64,000 bases of DNA, from the NCBI GenBank assembly GCA_024235655.1, contig JACKLY010000004.1, positions 193,151-257,150 of the forward strand. Reading direction: 5' to 3'. Below, in pieces: positions 18,438-27,833 of the stretch (position 1 is its first letter; every line of letters starts with the position of its first letter). The position numbers were made by a program, and so were the translations under genes. Source of the stretch: Zoogloeaceae bacterium. Lineage in GTDB: Bacteria; Pseudomonadota; Gammaproteobacteria; Burkholderiales; Rhodocyclaceae. The notes beneath the pieces were generated by a model that saw only the letters and a program-made list of their open reading frames with translations, was not told the origin of the DNA and searched no databases.

Positions 18438-20504
18438 ATGACCGTACCTGAGACAAGCCCCAAGATCGTTACATTTCCTGACAGCCCTTACCGGCTGCAT
18501 CAGCCGTTTCCGCCTGCGGGTGACCAGCCCGAGGCCATTCGCCAGCTGATAGAGGGACTGGAGTCAGGCTTGTCCTTTCAGACCTTGTTGGGAGTGACCG
18601 GCTCTGGCAAAACCTATACGGTGGCCAATGTCATTGCTCGTACCGGAAGGCCGGCGCTGGTCATGGCGCCGAACAAGACGCTGGCCGCACAGCTGTATTC
18701 GGAGTTCAAGGAGTTTTTCCCGGAAAACGCGGTCGAGTATTTCGTTTCCTACTACGATTATTACCAGCCCGAAGCCTATGTGCCATCGCGCGATCTGTTC
18801 ATTGAAAAAGACAGTGCGATCAACGATCACATTGAACAAATGCGTCTGTCGGCGACGAAGAGCCTGCTTGAACGCGAGGATTGCATCATCGTTGCAACCG
18901 TTTCCTGCATATACGGTATTGGCAACAAGGAGGATTATGCCCGGATGGTGCTGACCATGCGGGTAGGAGACCGGATGGATCAGCGCGCAGTGATCAAGCG
19001 CCTCTCGGAGATGCAGTATGAGCGCAATGAGGTTGATTTCCATCGGGGCACCTTCCGCGTTCGTGGCGATGTGATCGATGTCTTCCCGGCGGAACATGCG
19101 GAGCATGCCGTACGGATTTCACTGTTCGATGATGAAATCGAAGGCTTGCAATTGTTCGACCCGCTGACCGGGCATCTCCAGCAGAAGCTGCTGCGGTTTA
19201 CTGTGTTTCCGTCAAGCCATTACGTTACGCCGAGGGCAACGGTCGTACGAGCATTGGATGCGATCAAGTCTGAGTTGCGAGAGCGCAAGGATTTCTTCCA
19301 CAAGAACGAACGCCTGGTGGAAGCGCAACGTATCGAGCAACGGACACGTTTTGACATCGAGATGCTGGATCAGTTGGGGTTCTGCAAGGGCATTGAAAAC
19401 TATTCCCGCCATTTTTCCGGCCGTCAGGCCGGTGATCCACCGCCGACGCTGCTCGACTACCTCCCCAAAAATGCGTTGATGTTCATCGACGAGTCGCACG
19501 TGACCGTCGGCCAGACGGGGGGCATGTACAAGGGAGACCGTTCCCGCAAGGAAAATCTTGTGGATTACGGGTTTCGACTGCCTTCCGCACTCGACAACCG
19601 ACCTCTGAAATTCGAGGAGTTCGAGCGCATGTTGCGGCAGACGGTATTTGTCTCGGCAACCCCGGCAGCTTATGAACAGGAGCATCAGGGGCAGGTGGTC
19701 GAACAACTGGTCAGACCGACGGGGCTGGTTGACCCTGAGGTGCATGTTCGGCCGGCCTCAACGCAGGTCGATGACCTGCTTTCGGAAATCCGGCAGCGTG
19801 TCACGGCCCTTGAGCGCGTGCTTGTGACGACATTGACGAAACGGATGGCCGAGGATCTGACTGATTATCTCGGCGAGAATGGCATCCGGGTGCGCTATCT
19901 GCACTCTGACATCGATACCGTCGAACGGGTTGAGATCATTCGTGATTTACGTCTCGGCGAGTTTGACGTGCTGGTTGGGATCAACCTTTTGCGCGAAGGG
20001 CTCGATATACCCGAGGTTTCACTGGTTGCCATCCTTGATGCGGACAAGGAAGGATTTCTTCGTTCCGAGCGTTCCTTGATTCAAACCATGGGGCGTGCAG
20101 CCCGGCACCTCAATGGCACGGCCATTCTTTATGCTGATAAGATGACGGAGTCGATGCGCCGTGCCATCTCTGAAACTGAACGTCGGCGTCTGAAACAACT
20201 CAAATTCAATGAGCAAAACGGGATTACACCCAAGAGTATTTCAAAGCGGATCAAAGATATTATCGACGGTGTTTACGATAATGAGTCCGTTCAGCAGGAG
20301 CTGATTGCCGCACAGGAAGTTGCAGCCTACGAATCGATGAGCGAGCGCGAAGTGGCGCGAGAGATCAAGCGGCTGGAGAAGGAAATGCTGGAGAGTGCAA
20401 AAAATCTGGAATTCGAGAAAGCGGCCTCGGCACGCGATGCGCTGTTCCGGTTGAAAAACGCTGCTTTTGGCGCAGCAAAACACGATACCCGGCCTGCAGC
20501 ATGA
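18438..20504 (+). CDS. uvrB: UvrABC system protein B
   Basis: This 688-residue nucleotide-excision repair helicase-like subunit verifies damage after UvrA loading and recruits UvrC. Features seen are Walker A GVTGSGKTYT, the beta-hairpin region FVSYYDYYQPEAYVP, FIDESHV (DEAD-like), helicase motifs (INLLREGLDIPE, QTMGRAARH) and the C-terminal UVR motif (LEKEMLESAKNLEFEKAA). The start is the ATG at 18438, where family homology begins. It overlaps the phosphatase gene by 4 bp. Confidence 0.97.
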   Translation: MTVPETSPKIVTFPDSPYRLHQPFPPAGDQPEAIRQLIEGLESGLSFQTLLGVTGSGKTYTVANVIARTGRPALVMAPNKTLAAQLYSEFKEFFPENAVEYFVSYYDYYQPEAYVPSRDLFIEKDSAINDHIEQMRLSATKSLLEREDCIIVATVSCIYGIGNKEDYARMVLTMRVGDRMDQRAVIKRLSEMQYERNEVDFHRGTFRVRGDVIDVFPAEHAEHAVRISLFDDEIEGLQLFDPLTGHLQQKLLRFTVFPSSHYVTPRATVVRALDAIKSELRERKDFFHKNERLVEAQRIEQRTRFDIEMLDQLGFCKGIENYSRHFSGRQAGDPPPTLLDYLPKNALMFIDESHVTVGQTGGMYKGDRSRKENLVDYGFRLPSALDNRPLKFEEFERMLRQTVFVSATPAAYEQEHQGQVVEQLVRPTGLVDPEVHVRPASTQVDDLLSEIRQRVTALERVLVTTLTKRMAEDLTDYLGENGIRVRYLHSDIDTVERVEIIRDLRLGEFDVLVGINLLREGLDIPEVSLVAILDADKEGFLRSERSLIQTMGRAARHLNGTAILYADKMTESMRRAISETERRRLKQLKFNEQNGITPKSISKRIKDIIDGVYDNESVQQELIAAQEVAAYESMSEREVAREIKRLEKEMLESAKNLEFEKAASARDALFRLKNAAFGAAKHDTRPAA

Positions 20505-21013
20505 TCCGGGTTCTTTTTGTCTGCATGGGCAATATCTGTCGATCGCCAACGGCAGAAGGGGTGTTTCGCCAATTCCTGAGCCAGCAGAATTTATTGGCGA
20601 GGGTCGAAGTCGATTCTGCCGGCACGCACGGCTATCACGTCGGTGAGTCTCCCGATCCACGCACACAGCGCGCAGCAGCATCACGTGGCTATGACCTTTC
20701 CGAGATTCGGGCAAGGCGCGTGGTACTGCAGGATCTGGAGTATTTCGATCTGATCCTGGCCATGGACAAGAATAATCTCGATGCACTCAAGCGCATCTGC
20801 CCCCCCGAGCTGACGGCAAAGCTTCAACTATTCATGAGCTATGCGAAAAACTTTGATGATGAAGAGGTGCCCGATCCCTATTACGGTTTAGGGCATGGTT
20901 TCGATCTTGTCATCGATATGGTTGAGGATGCTTCGTCCGGCTTGATTGAATCAATCATTGAAAAGCTTCCGGGGGCCAAGGCAGGTAGGAAAAGGCCGCT
21001 TAAAACAGCCTGA
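20501..21013 (+). CDS. Low-molecular-weight protein tyrosine phosphatase
   Basis: The protein has 170 residues with the P-loop CMGNICRS at the N-terminus (nucleophile Cys8, Arg14) and the general-acid motif DPYYG near residue 126. It dephosphorylates phosphotyrosine or small phosphate esters in the cytoplasm; the physiological target is unknown, since no tyrosine kinase or exopolysaccharide cluster is nearby. It is translationally coupled to uvrB through ATGA and followed by a bidirectional terminator. Confidence 0.92.
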   Translation: MIRVLFVCMGNICRSPTAEGVFRQFLSQQNLLARVEVDSAGTHGYHVGESPDPRTQRAAASRGYDLSEIRARRVVLQDLEYFDLILAMDKNNLDALKRICPPELTAKLQLFMSYAKNFDDEEVPDPYYGLGHGFDLVIDMVEDASSGLIESIIEKLPGAKAGRKRPLKTA

Positions 21014-21021
21014 GGCATGAA

Positions 21022-21049
21022 AAAAGGGACGCAGAAGCGTCCCTTTTTG
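21022..21049. terminator. Bidirectional terminator
   Basis: A 12-bp stem (21022-21033 and 21038-21049, AAAAAGGGACGC type) with an AGAA loop lies between the convergent phosphatase and rne genes. Confidence 0.9.
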
Positions 21050-21067
21050 TTTTGCCACTTGCAAAAC

Positions 21068-23815
21068 CTACTTGCGTGTTTCGATCATGACCATCGGCTC
21101 ATCCTTGATGACAGGCGGTGGCTGACGACGACGTCTCGGCTGAACAATCTTTTCCTCGGCGACAGCCTGTAGCGGTTGGCGGGAAATCTTGTCTGCGGAA
21201 GTTTCAACCATCATCAAGCCGGAAGCTTCCAGTACCTGGCTGAGATCAACCTTGGGTTCCACAGCGCCAACTGTCGTGGCAGCAACCACAGGTGTAGGCT
21301 CAACAATGCTTTCCTGCACCGGTACTGTGACGGGAGTTTCCACCGGTGAAACAGTTTCGGTGCTGTCTGCTTCAACCGCACTGCTGACCGCACGTTCTTC
21401 TGTTTGGGTTTCGACAGATACTTGTGCGATTTCTTGTGCTGGCTCGGGTGCAGCAGGTGCTGCCACTACCGGAATTGCCGCTACTTCCTGCGGTTCAACC
21501 GCAGACTCCGAGAGGAGTGCCGATGCAGATGAGGTCAAGGCAGGCTCTGGGTTTTGCGAAGCGCTTGCAGCGACGGCAAGTTCCGTTGCGACCATGAGTT
21601 GTGCCGCTGTTTCGGCTTGCTCATTGGATGGTTGAGCAGTAGCGACCTCGCTGGTTTCAACAGATTGCACTTCCTGGTCCGGCTTGGCCTCGTTCCGATC
21701 ACGGCGGCCACCACGGCGGCCACGGCGGCGATTATTGCTACGGGCCTCTTCATTGCCATTGACCTGCGCCGTTGCATCGGTCGCCGGCGTGGTCAGTTTT
21801 GCTTCGGCTTGTTGGGCAGGCGCAGCCTCTTTTCGATCAGGGCGCGGTTCACCGCGTTGACGACGTGGTTCGCGGGCAGGTTGATTCTGCTGTGCTTCGT
21901 CACGTGGTGCGTTCTGGTTGCGGGATTCACGGCTTTCACGGGGTGGGCGAGCCTCTCTGTTATCGCGATCCTCATCCTTGCGCCCCGAGCGATTACCACG
22001 TCCACGGCGGCCACCATCGCGTTGATCATCACGCTGACGATTGCGCGACCGGTCATTGGTCCGGGTTTCCGGCTTCTTGACCGGTTCCGGAGCAACTTCG
22101 ACAGAGCGATTGCCACGGAACCAGGAGAAAATTTTCGAAATGATGCCAGTGTCCTGTGTTGCCGTCAGCGGCGTGGCTGCTGATTTTTCAGCAACAATCG
22201 GTGCTGGCTGATCCGGGGCAATCAGTTTGACAGCCGCTTGTTGTCGCGGCTGACGGCTGTCCGCCTGGGCGCTGGCCAGCTTAACCTCGACGACCGGGGC
22301 ATCAACCATCTTGTATGACGGTTGCTGCAGATCTTCCTGGTTCAGTTCGTCATGGCGCAGGCGAACAATGCTGTGGGCAGGCGTCTCGAGGTGTGTATTC
22401 GGAATCAGCAGGATTGTCACCTTGTGACGCAATTCGATTGCCGAGATTTCCGGGCGCTTTTCGTTCAGCAGGAATGTGGCGACATCAACCGGAACCTGCG
22501 TGTGAACTGCTGCCGTATTGTCCTTCATTGCCTCTTCTTCAAGGATGCGAAGGATATGCAGGGCTGCGGATTCGGTCGAACGAATGTGCCCGGTACCGGT
22601 ACAGCGCGGGCAGGTGATGTAGCTGGTTTCTGCAAGGGCAGGGCGCAGGCGCTGACGGGACAGTTCCATCAGGCCGAAACGACTGATCTTGCCCATTTGC
22701 ACGCGTGCGCGGTCATGGTGCAGGGCGTCGCGCAGGCGGTTTTCAACTTCACGCTGGCTCTTCGTGCTTTCCATGTCGATGAAGTCGATGACGATCAGTC
22801 CACCGAGGTCGCGCAGGCGCAACTGGCGGGCAATTTCATCAGCAGCTTCGCAGTTGGTCTTGAAGGCTGTTTCCTCAATGTCGGCGCCACGTGTGGCACG
22901 ACCCGAGTTGACGTCACAGGCAACCAGCGCTTCAGTGTGGTCGATAACCACAGCACCGCCGGAAGGCAGATTCACCTGACGGGAATAGGCGGACTCGATC
23001 TGGTGCTCAATCTGGAAGCGAGAAAACAGGGGCACATCATCGTGATAGCGCTTGACACGACTGACATTGCCCGGCATGACCGTTCCCATGAAGGCACGAG
23101 CCTGTTCGAATACATCATCCGTATCGATCAGGATTTCACCGATATCAGGCTGGAAATAATCGCGGATTGCCCGAATGACCAGACTGCCTTCCAGATAGAT
23201 CAGGAACGGGCCGGATTGCTGGGTGGCTGCACCTTCAATGGCCGTCCACAACTGCAGCAGGTAATTCAGATCCCACTGCAGTTCTTCGCCGGTGCGGCCA
23301 ATGGCGGCTGTCCGGGCGATCAGGCTCATGCCCTGCGGTACCTGCAGGGAATCCATGATTTCCCTTAGCTCAGCGCGTTCATCACCTTCGACACGACGGG
23401 ATACACCACCGCCACGAGGATTGTTCGGCATCAGGACAAGATAGCGACCTGCCAGGCTGATAAAGGTGGTCAGGGCTGCGCCCTTGTTGCCACGTTCATC
23501 CTTTTCAACCTGAACGATCAGTTCCTGGCCTTCCTTGATGACATCCTGAATGCGGGCCTTGGAGGGCTCGACACCAGGCTGGAAATAGGCGCGGGAAATT
23601 TCCTTGAAGGGGAGAAAACCGTGGCGCTCTTCGCCGTAGTTGACGAAGGCTGCTTCGAGGCTGGGCTCTACGCGGGTAATGACGCCCTTGTAGATGTTGC
23701 TTTTACGTTGTTCTTTTGAGGCCGATTCAATGTCGAGATCAATCAGTTTTTGACCATCGACAATGGCGACACGGAGTTCTTCGGCCTGTGTCGCATTGAA
23801 AAGCATGCGTTTCAT
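21068..23815 (-). CDS. rne: Ribonuclease E
   Basis: This 915-residue endoribonuclease is the core of the RNA degradosome and processes rRNA, tRNA and mRNA. The N-terminal catalytic half includes an S1 domain (about residues 35-120), the DNase I-like region with VIDFIDMES, and the zinc-link CPRCTGTG. The C-terminal half (about 570-870) is disordered: first Arg-rich with RGNRSGR/GRRGGRRDR tracts that should bind RNA, then Ala/Glu/Val-rich. The extreme C-terminus (PRRRRQPPPV) may be a partner-binding end. The full-length C-tail separates it from RNase G. Divergent from rluC, as in many proteobacteria. Confidence 0.95.
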   Translation of the reverse strand: MKRMLFNATQAEELRVAIVDGQKLIDLDIESASKEQRKSNIYKGVITRVEPSLEAAFVNYGEERHGFLPFKEISRAYFQPGVEPSKARIQDVIKEGQELIVQVEKDERGNKGAALTTFISLAGRYLVLMPNNPRGGGVSRRVEGDERAELREIMDSLQVPQGMSLIARTAAIGRTGEELQWDLNYLLQLWTAIEGAATQQSGPFLIYLEGSLVIRAIRDYFQPDIGEILIDTDDVFEQARAFMGTVMPGNVSRVKRYHDDVPLFSRFQIEHQIESAYSRQVNLPSGGAVVIDHTEALVACDVNSGRATRGADIEETAFKTNCEAADEIARQLRLRDLGGLIVIDFIDMESTKSQREVENRLRDALHHDRARVQMGKISRFGLMELSRQRLRPALAETSYITCPRCTGTGHIRSTESAALHILRILEEEAMKDNTAAVHTQVPVDVATFLLNEKRPEISAIELRHKVTILLIPNTHLETPAHSIVRLRHDELNQEDLQQPSYKMVDAPVVEVKLASAQADSRQPRQQAAVKLIAPDQPAPIVAEKSAATPLTATQDTGIISKIFSWFRGNRSVEVAPEPVKKPETRTNDRSRNRQRDDQRDGGRRGRGNRSGRKDEDRDNREARPPRESRESRNQNAPRDEAQQNQPAREPRRQRGEPRPDRKEAAPAQQAEAKLTTPATDATAQVNGNEEARSNNRRRGRRGGRRDRNEAKPDQEVQSVETSEVATAQPSNEQAETAAQLMVATELAVAASASQNPEPALTSSASALLSESAVEPQEVAAIPVVAAPAAPEPAQEIAQVSVETQTEERAVSSAVEADSTETVSPVETPVTVPVQESIVEPTPVVAATTVGAVEPKVDLSQVLEASGLMMVETSADKISRQPLQAVAEEKIVQPRRRRQPPPVIKDEPMVMIETRK

Positions 23816-24204
23816 GATTCTTGGGCTCCCGCGTAAACGCGCGGTCGGAGCTCCCGCAAGCAGGCAGCGGAAATTAGTTGTGTATGCGGTACTTCAATGG
23901 CTTTCCGGTATTGGCAACTAAAAGCTTGTTCGCTGAAATCTTGGTTCTACAGGCCACGAAATTCGTGGCCCAGGAATCTGCTAGGGGTGATCCGGCCGTG
24001 CTGGGCACGCGCAAATCAAGTAGTATCGCTACTTTTGGTGAGCGAACTTAACCAGGATTTGCGTTGGATGATCTTGCACAGGTTGGTGCAAGAGAGGCGA
24101 CTGAGGCCTGCCGGAAATCTGCCGAATAGAATGCACGGCTCGACGGTCTCACGGGTCAGCGCCCCTTTCATGCCGAGACGCAAATCCCGACCAGTATATT
24201 CAAA
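23816..24204. other. rne-rluC divergent intergenic region / probable rne leader
   Basis: This 389-bp gap has no gene. Read in the rne direction it contains two hairpin candidates: GGCCACGAA/TTCGTGGCC (23952-23970) and AAGTAG/CTACTT (near 24010-24030). A long structured 5' leader is expected from known RNase E autoregulation in gamma-proteobacteria. I did not find an unambiguous promoter. Confidence 0.5.
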
Positions 24205-25182
24205 ATGCCCGATGTAAGCAAAGATTCCGTGACTCGGGCCCTTGTTGGCGAAGAAGAAGCCGGACAACGGCTCGACAATTACCTCCTGCGCATTTGCAAG
24301 GGGGTGCCGAAAAGCCACATTTACCGCATTCTCCGCAGCGGCGAAGTCCGGGTTAACAAAAAACGGGTGGAAGCCGCTTACCGACTGCTTGTCGGGGATG
24401 AGCTGCGCATTCCGCCCATACGGATTGCCGAACGTCCAGCCATTCAGGACGATGGGGCGATGGTTCGTGCCGATTTGCCGATTCTGTTTGAGGACGATGC
24501 CCTGCTTGCGGTGAACAAGCCGGCAGGAATTGCCGTACACGGGGGGAGCGGCGTTTCGTTTGGTGTGATCGAAGCACTGCGCAGGCAACGTCCTCAAGCC
24601 AAATTCCTCGAGCTGGCGCATCGTCTCGACCGGGAAACATCCGGCATTCTGCTGGTAGGAAAAAAACGCTCGGCCTTGACTCGCCTGCACGACATGTTCC
24701 GGGAAGCAGGGCGCTCTGCCGACAAGCGTTACCTTGTGCTGGTTTCAGGGCGCTGGATGGACAAGACGCGAAATGTGCGTGCGCCATTGCACAAATATCT
24801 GCTTGAGAACGGCGAGCGTCGCGTACGTGTGGCTGACGAAGGCAAGGCTTCACATACGGTTTTTCATCTGCTTCAGCGCTGGGAGAATTTCAGCCTGCTG
24901 GAAGCGCATCTGAAAACCGGGCGCACCCATCAGATCCGGGTTCATCTTGCGCATTTGGGGTTTCCGATTGCCGGTGACGAAAAATATGGCGACTTTTCAT
25001 TGAATAAATCGCTCGCAAAACACGGGCTGAAACGGATGTTTCTGCACGCCTGGAAAATGAGCTTCCCGCATCCATTGAAGGAAGATAGAGTCGAACTGGA
25101 AGCGCCATTGCCAGAAGCTCTCGCTGGGTTTCTAAACCATCTGAATGCAAATGAAAGCAGGGAGTATGGCGAAGCGATTTGA
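24205..25182 (+). CDS. rluC: 23S rRNA pseudouridine synthase RluC
   Basis: The 325 residues comprise an S4 RNA-binding domain (about 20-75, RLDNYLLRICKGVPKSHIYR) and a RluA-family catalytic domain with HRLDRETSG (catalytic Asp142). Also seen are KTGRTHQIRVHLAHLG and the C-terminal FLHAWKMSF. RluC makes pseudouridines at 955, 2504 and 2580 of 23S rRNA; RluC rather than RluD is assigned from its place beside rne. It overlaps the HAD phosphatase start by 17 bp. Confidence 0.9.
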   Translation: MPDVSKDSVTRALVGEEEAGQRLDNYLLRICKGVPKSHIYRILRSGEVRVNKKRVEAAYRLLVGDELRIPPIRIAERPAIQDDGAMVRADLPILFEDDALLAVNKPAGIAVHGGSGVSFGVIEALRRQRPQAKFLELAHRLDRETSGILLVGKKRSALTRLHDMFREAGRSADKRYLVLVSGRWMDKTRNVRAPLHKYLLENGERRVRVADEGKASHTVFHLLQRWENFSLLEAHLKTGRTHQIRVHLAHLGFPIAGDEKYGDFSLNKSLAKHGLKRMFLHAWKMSFPHPLKEDRVELEAPLPEALAGFLNHLNANESREYGEAI

Positions 25183-25822
25183 ATTACTGGTGTTTGACTG
25201 GGATGGCACGCTGATGGACTCCGCAGCGGCGATTGTCGAAGCCATTCAGGCCGCATGTCACGACTTGCAGCTGACGCCACCGACCGATGAGCAGGCGCGG
25301 CACGTCATTGGCCTGGGCTTGGTGGATGCCATGCGCCATGCGGTTCCCGAATTGAACGAGGCGGATTATTCACGAATGGTTGATCGCTATCGGCATCACT
25401 ATTTGGCCAGAGATCATGAATTGCGTCTTTTTGCCGGCGCTGCCGAGATGATTGATGATCTTGCCGCAGCAGGTTACATACTGGCAGTGGCTACCGGAAA
25501 GAGCCGTCTCGGCCTGAACCGGGCTTTGAAGGTCAGTGGCATCGGCGCGTACTTCCATGATTCTCGCTGCGCCGACGAGTGTTTTTCAAAGCCGCACCCG
25601 CAGATGCTTCAGGAATTGATGGATGGATTTGGTGTTGAACCTGGCCAGTCGTTGATGATCGGGGACACATCCCATGATTTGATGATGGCAAACAATGCTG
25701 GGGTCGCATCAGTTGCCGTTTCCTACGGCGCACACCCTGTCGAAAATCTTGATGCCTGTTCACCGCTTGCCCGTGTCGGCAGTATTGGAGCCCTGCATTC
25801 ATGGCTGAAGATCAACGCGTAA
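25166..25822 (+). CDS. HAD-family phosphatase (phosphoglycolate phosphatase-like)
   Basis: This 218-residue HAD hydrolase has motif I DWDGTLMDS (nucleophile Asp), a helical cap, motif II ATGKSRLGL and motif IV MIGDTSHDLMMA. It is closest in style to Gph/PGPase-type small-molecule phosphatases; the substrate is not deducible. The start ATG 25166 is preceded by GGGAG. It overlaps rluC upstream and the Rieske gene downstream (22 bp), indicating one operon. Confidence 0.85.
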   Translation: MAKRFELLVFDWDGTLMDSAAAIVEAIQAACHDLQLTPPTDEQARHVIGLGLVDAMRHAVPELNEADYSRMVDRYRHHYLARDHELRLFAGAAEMIDDLAAAGYILAVATGKSRLGLNRALKVSGIGAYFHDSRCADECFSKPHPQMLQELMDGFGVEPGQSLMIGDTSHDLMMANNAGVASVAVSYGAHPVENLDACSPLARVGSIGALHSWLKINA

Positions 25823-26151
25823 TCTGTTGCTCTGAGGATGTTGAAGATGGCGGAGCTGGTTTTCGCTTCACCATCGATCGAGGTACGGGCAGTGAGCCAG
25901 CATTTGTCATTCGCTTTCAGGGTGAGGTTCATGCCTTCATGAATCGATGCGGGCATGTGCCGGTGGAACTTGACTGGCAACATGGCGATTTCTTCGATGA
26001 TTCCAAGCTATACTTGATCTGCGCCACGCATGGTGCCCTTTACGCCCCTGAATCCGGCCGTTGCTTGGGCGGTCGTTGCAACGGAAAAGGTTTGGAGCCC
26101 GTTGCCGTTGAAGAACGGGACGGTTGCGTCTATTTGATTTCCACCGAGTAA
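25801..26151 (+). CDS. Rieske 2Fe-2S domain protein
   Basis: This 116-residue stand-alone Rieske ferredoxin-like protein has cluster ligands in CGHVPVE (C-x-H) and CATHG (C-x2-H). There is no transmembrane segment or catalytic partner domain. It probably acts as a small electron carrier or redox sensor; the partner is unknown. It starts inside the end of the HAD gene and is followed 3 bp later by the S49 peptidase, an arrangement I recall from other beta-proteobacteria. Confidence 0.85.
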   Translation: MAEDQRVICCSEDVEDGGAGFRFTIDRGTGSEPAFVIRFQGEVHAFMNRCGHVPVELDWQHGDFFDDSKLYLICATHGALYAPESGRCLGGRCNGKGLEPVAVEERDGCVYLISTE

Positions 26152-26154
26152 TTT

Positions 26155-27117
26155 ATGGATAACCCGAACATTGATTCCCCCAAGGATGAAAACTGGGAGC
26201 GCAAGCTCCTGGAAAAGCTTGCCACGAGTGCGCTCGCAGAGCAGAAGGCCAAGCGTCGCTGGGGAATTTTTTTCAAACTGCTGGCATTTGCCTATTTCTC
26301 AACCGTGCTGGTTCTGTTTGTTGACTGGGGTCAGGCTGAGAAATTGGCGGATGGCAAGCACACCGCGGTCATCTATCTGCATGGCACGATTGAATCGAAG
26401 GGGGAGGCAAGCGCTGAAAATATTATCGCTTCCCTGCAGTCGGCCTTCGAAGACAAGGGAACGGCAGGCGTCGTATTGCGTATCAACAGTCCTGGTGGCA
26501 GCCCGGTTCAGTCGGGCATCATCTACGATGAAATTCGCCGTTTGCGGGCAAAGTACACGGAAACACCCCTCTATGCGGTGGTCGAAGATGTCTGCGCGTC
26601 AGGCGGATATTACGTGGCCGCAGCTGCTGACAGGATCTATGTAGACAAGGCCAGCATTGTTGGTTCGATTGGTGTGCTGATGGATGGTTTTGGCTTTACC
26701 GGAACGATGGAAAAGCTGGGGGTTGAGCGGCGCCTCCTGACAGCTGGAGAGAGCAAGGGGTTTCTCGACCCGTTTTCACCACAGAATTCCAGCGATAAAG
26801 AGCATGCCAAGGTGTTGCTCGGGGAAATTCACAAGCAATTCATCGAGGTAGTCCGGCAGGGGCGTGGCAAGCGTTTGAAGGAAAACCCGGAAGTATTCTC
26901 CGGTTTGATGTGGACTGGCAGCCAGAGTATTGAAATGGGCCTGGCTGATGGATTGGGTACCGTCGATTCAGTCGCTCGCGATGTGATCAAGGCCGAAAAG
27001 ATGGTCGACTATTCAGTTCAGGAGAATATTGCCGAGCGTTTTGCCAAGCGACTTGGTGCCGATATGGCGAAGAGCATGGTTCTACGCTTGCTTGGCGAGG
27101 GGCCTTCGCTGCGCTGA
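26155..27117 (+). CDS. sppA: S49-family signal peptide peptidase (SppA-like)
   Basis: The protein has 320 residues, with an N-terminal membrane anchor (about 38-58) followed by a single S49 peptidase domain, the half-size SppA form. The nucleophile Ser lies in VEDVCASGGYYVAAAAD and the general-base Lys is expected in the segment after GSIGV. It cleaves leftover signal peptides or membrane fragments on the periplasmic face. It is last in the rluC-gph-Rieske-sppA run and converges with the methyltransferase gene after 5 bp. Confidence 0.9.
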   Translation: MDNPNIDSPKDENWERKLLEKLATSALAEQKAKRRWGIFFKLLAFAYFSTVLVLFVDWGQAEKLADGKHTAVIYLHGTIESKGEASAENIIASLQSAFEDKGTAGVVLRINSPGGSPVQSGIIYDEIRRLRAKYTETPLYAVVEDVCASGGYYVAAAADRIYVDKASIVGSIGVLMDGFGFTGTMEKLGVERRLLTAGESKGFLDPFSPQNSSDKEHAKVLLGEIHKQFIEVVRQGRGKRLKENPEVFSGLMWTGSQSIEMGLADGLGTVDSVARDVIKAEKMVDYSVQENIAERFAKRLGADMAKSMVLRLLGEGPSLR

Positions 27118-27122
27118 ACCGG

Positions 27123-27833
27123 TCAGGCAAGCAGCAGGAAAACTGTTGGACGGCGATCAAGGTCCGGCTTTTCCTGCTTGCGCCAGTCAGCGATTGACTG
27201 GGTTATCACTTGTTCCCCGGGCTGGCTGAGGTCGGTTGCCGTACACAGCCGCGTTTCCACCGCACAGGTAGCCATCACGGTTTCCAGCATCTGCCGGTTA
27301 CGGTAGGGTGTTTCAATAAAAATCTGGGTCTGCCGTTTCTTTCTTGATTCGCTTTCCAGTTCCTTCAGGCGCTTGCGGCGCTCCTCTTCCTTTGCCGGCA
27401 GATACCCATGAAAGGCAAAATTCTGCCCGGACAGACCTGACGCCATTACACCGAGCAGGATTGATGAGGGCCCGACCATTGGCACGACCCGGATTCCCCT
27501 ACGGTGCGCCAGGGCGACCAGGTTTGCGCCTGGATCGGCAACCGCCGGACAGCCCGCTTCAGAGATCAGGCCGACATTCTTGCCTTCAAGGAGTGGGGAC
27601 AGCAGGGCAGTCAGTTCATTTTCCCGGGTGTGTTCGTTCAGCTCGCTGATTTCGATCTGCTGCAGCGGCAATGGATGTTGAGCGGCCTTGAGAAAGGCCC
27701 GGGCAGACTTGGCATTTTCGGCCACAAAATGCACGAGAGTGCGGGTCTGATCAAGGACGGGCGAGGGAAGGCTGTCTTCAGGTTCGCCTGGGCCGAGCGG
27801 AACCGGGATCAGGAAAAGGGTTCCGTAGCTCAC
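27123..27833 (-). CDS. RsmI-like SAM-dependent methyltransferase (tetrapyrrole-methylase fold)
   Basis: This 236-residue protein of the RsmI/YraL family has the N-terminal TLFLIPVPLG.GEP segment, EAGCPAVADPGA, the SAM loop VPMVGPSSILLGVMASGLSG and FIETPYRNR. RsmI 2'-O-methylates C1402 of 16S rRNA, but this form is shorter and more divergent, so it is probably a paralogue of unknown target. It overlaps the Maf gene by 4 bp. Confidence 0.8.
   Translation of the reverse strand: MSYGTLFLIPVPLGPGEPEDSLPSPVLDQTRTLVHFVAENAKSARAFLKAAQHPLPLQQIEISELNEHTRENELTALLSPLLEGKNVGLISEAGCPAVADPGANLVALAHRRGIRVVPMVGPSSILLGVMASGLSGQNFAFHGYLPAKEEERRKRLKELESESRKKRQTQIFIETPYRNRQMLETVMATCAVETRLCTATDLSQPGEQVITQSIADWRKQEKPDLDRRPTVFLLLA

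Noticed and set aside
22322..23368. Open frame opposite rne
   Set aside because: Antisense shadow; the rne frame has full catalytic motifs.
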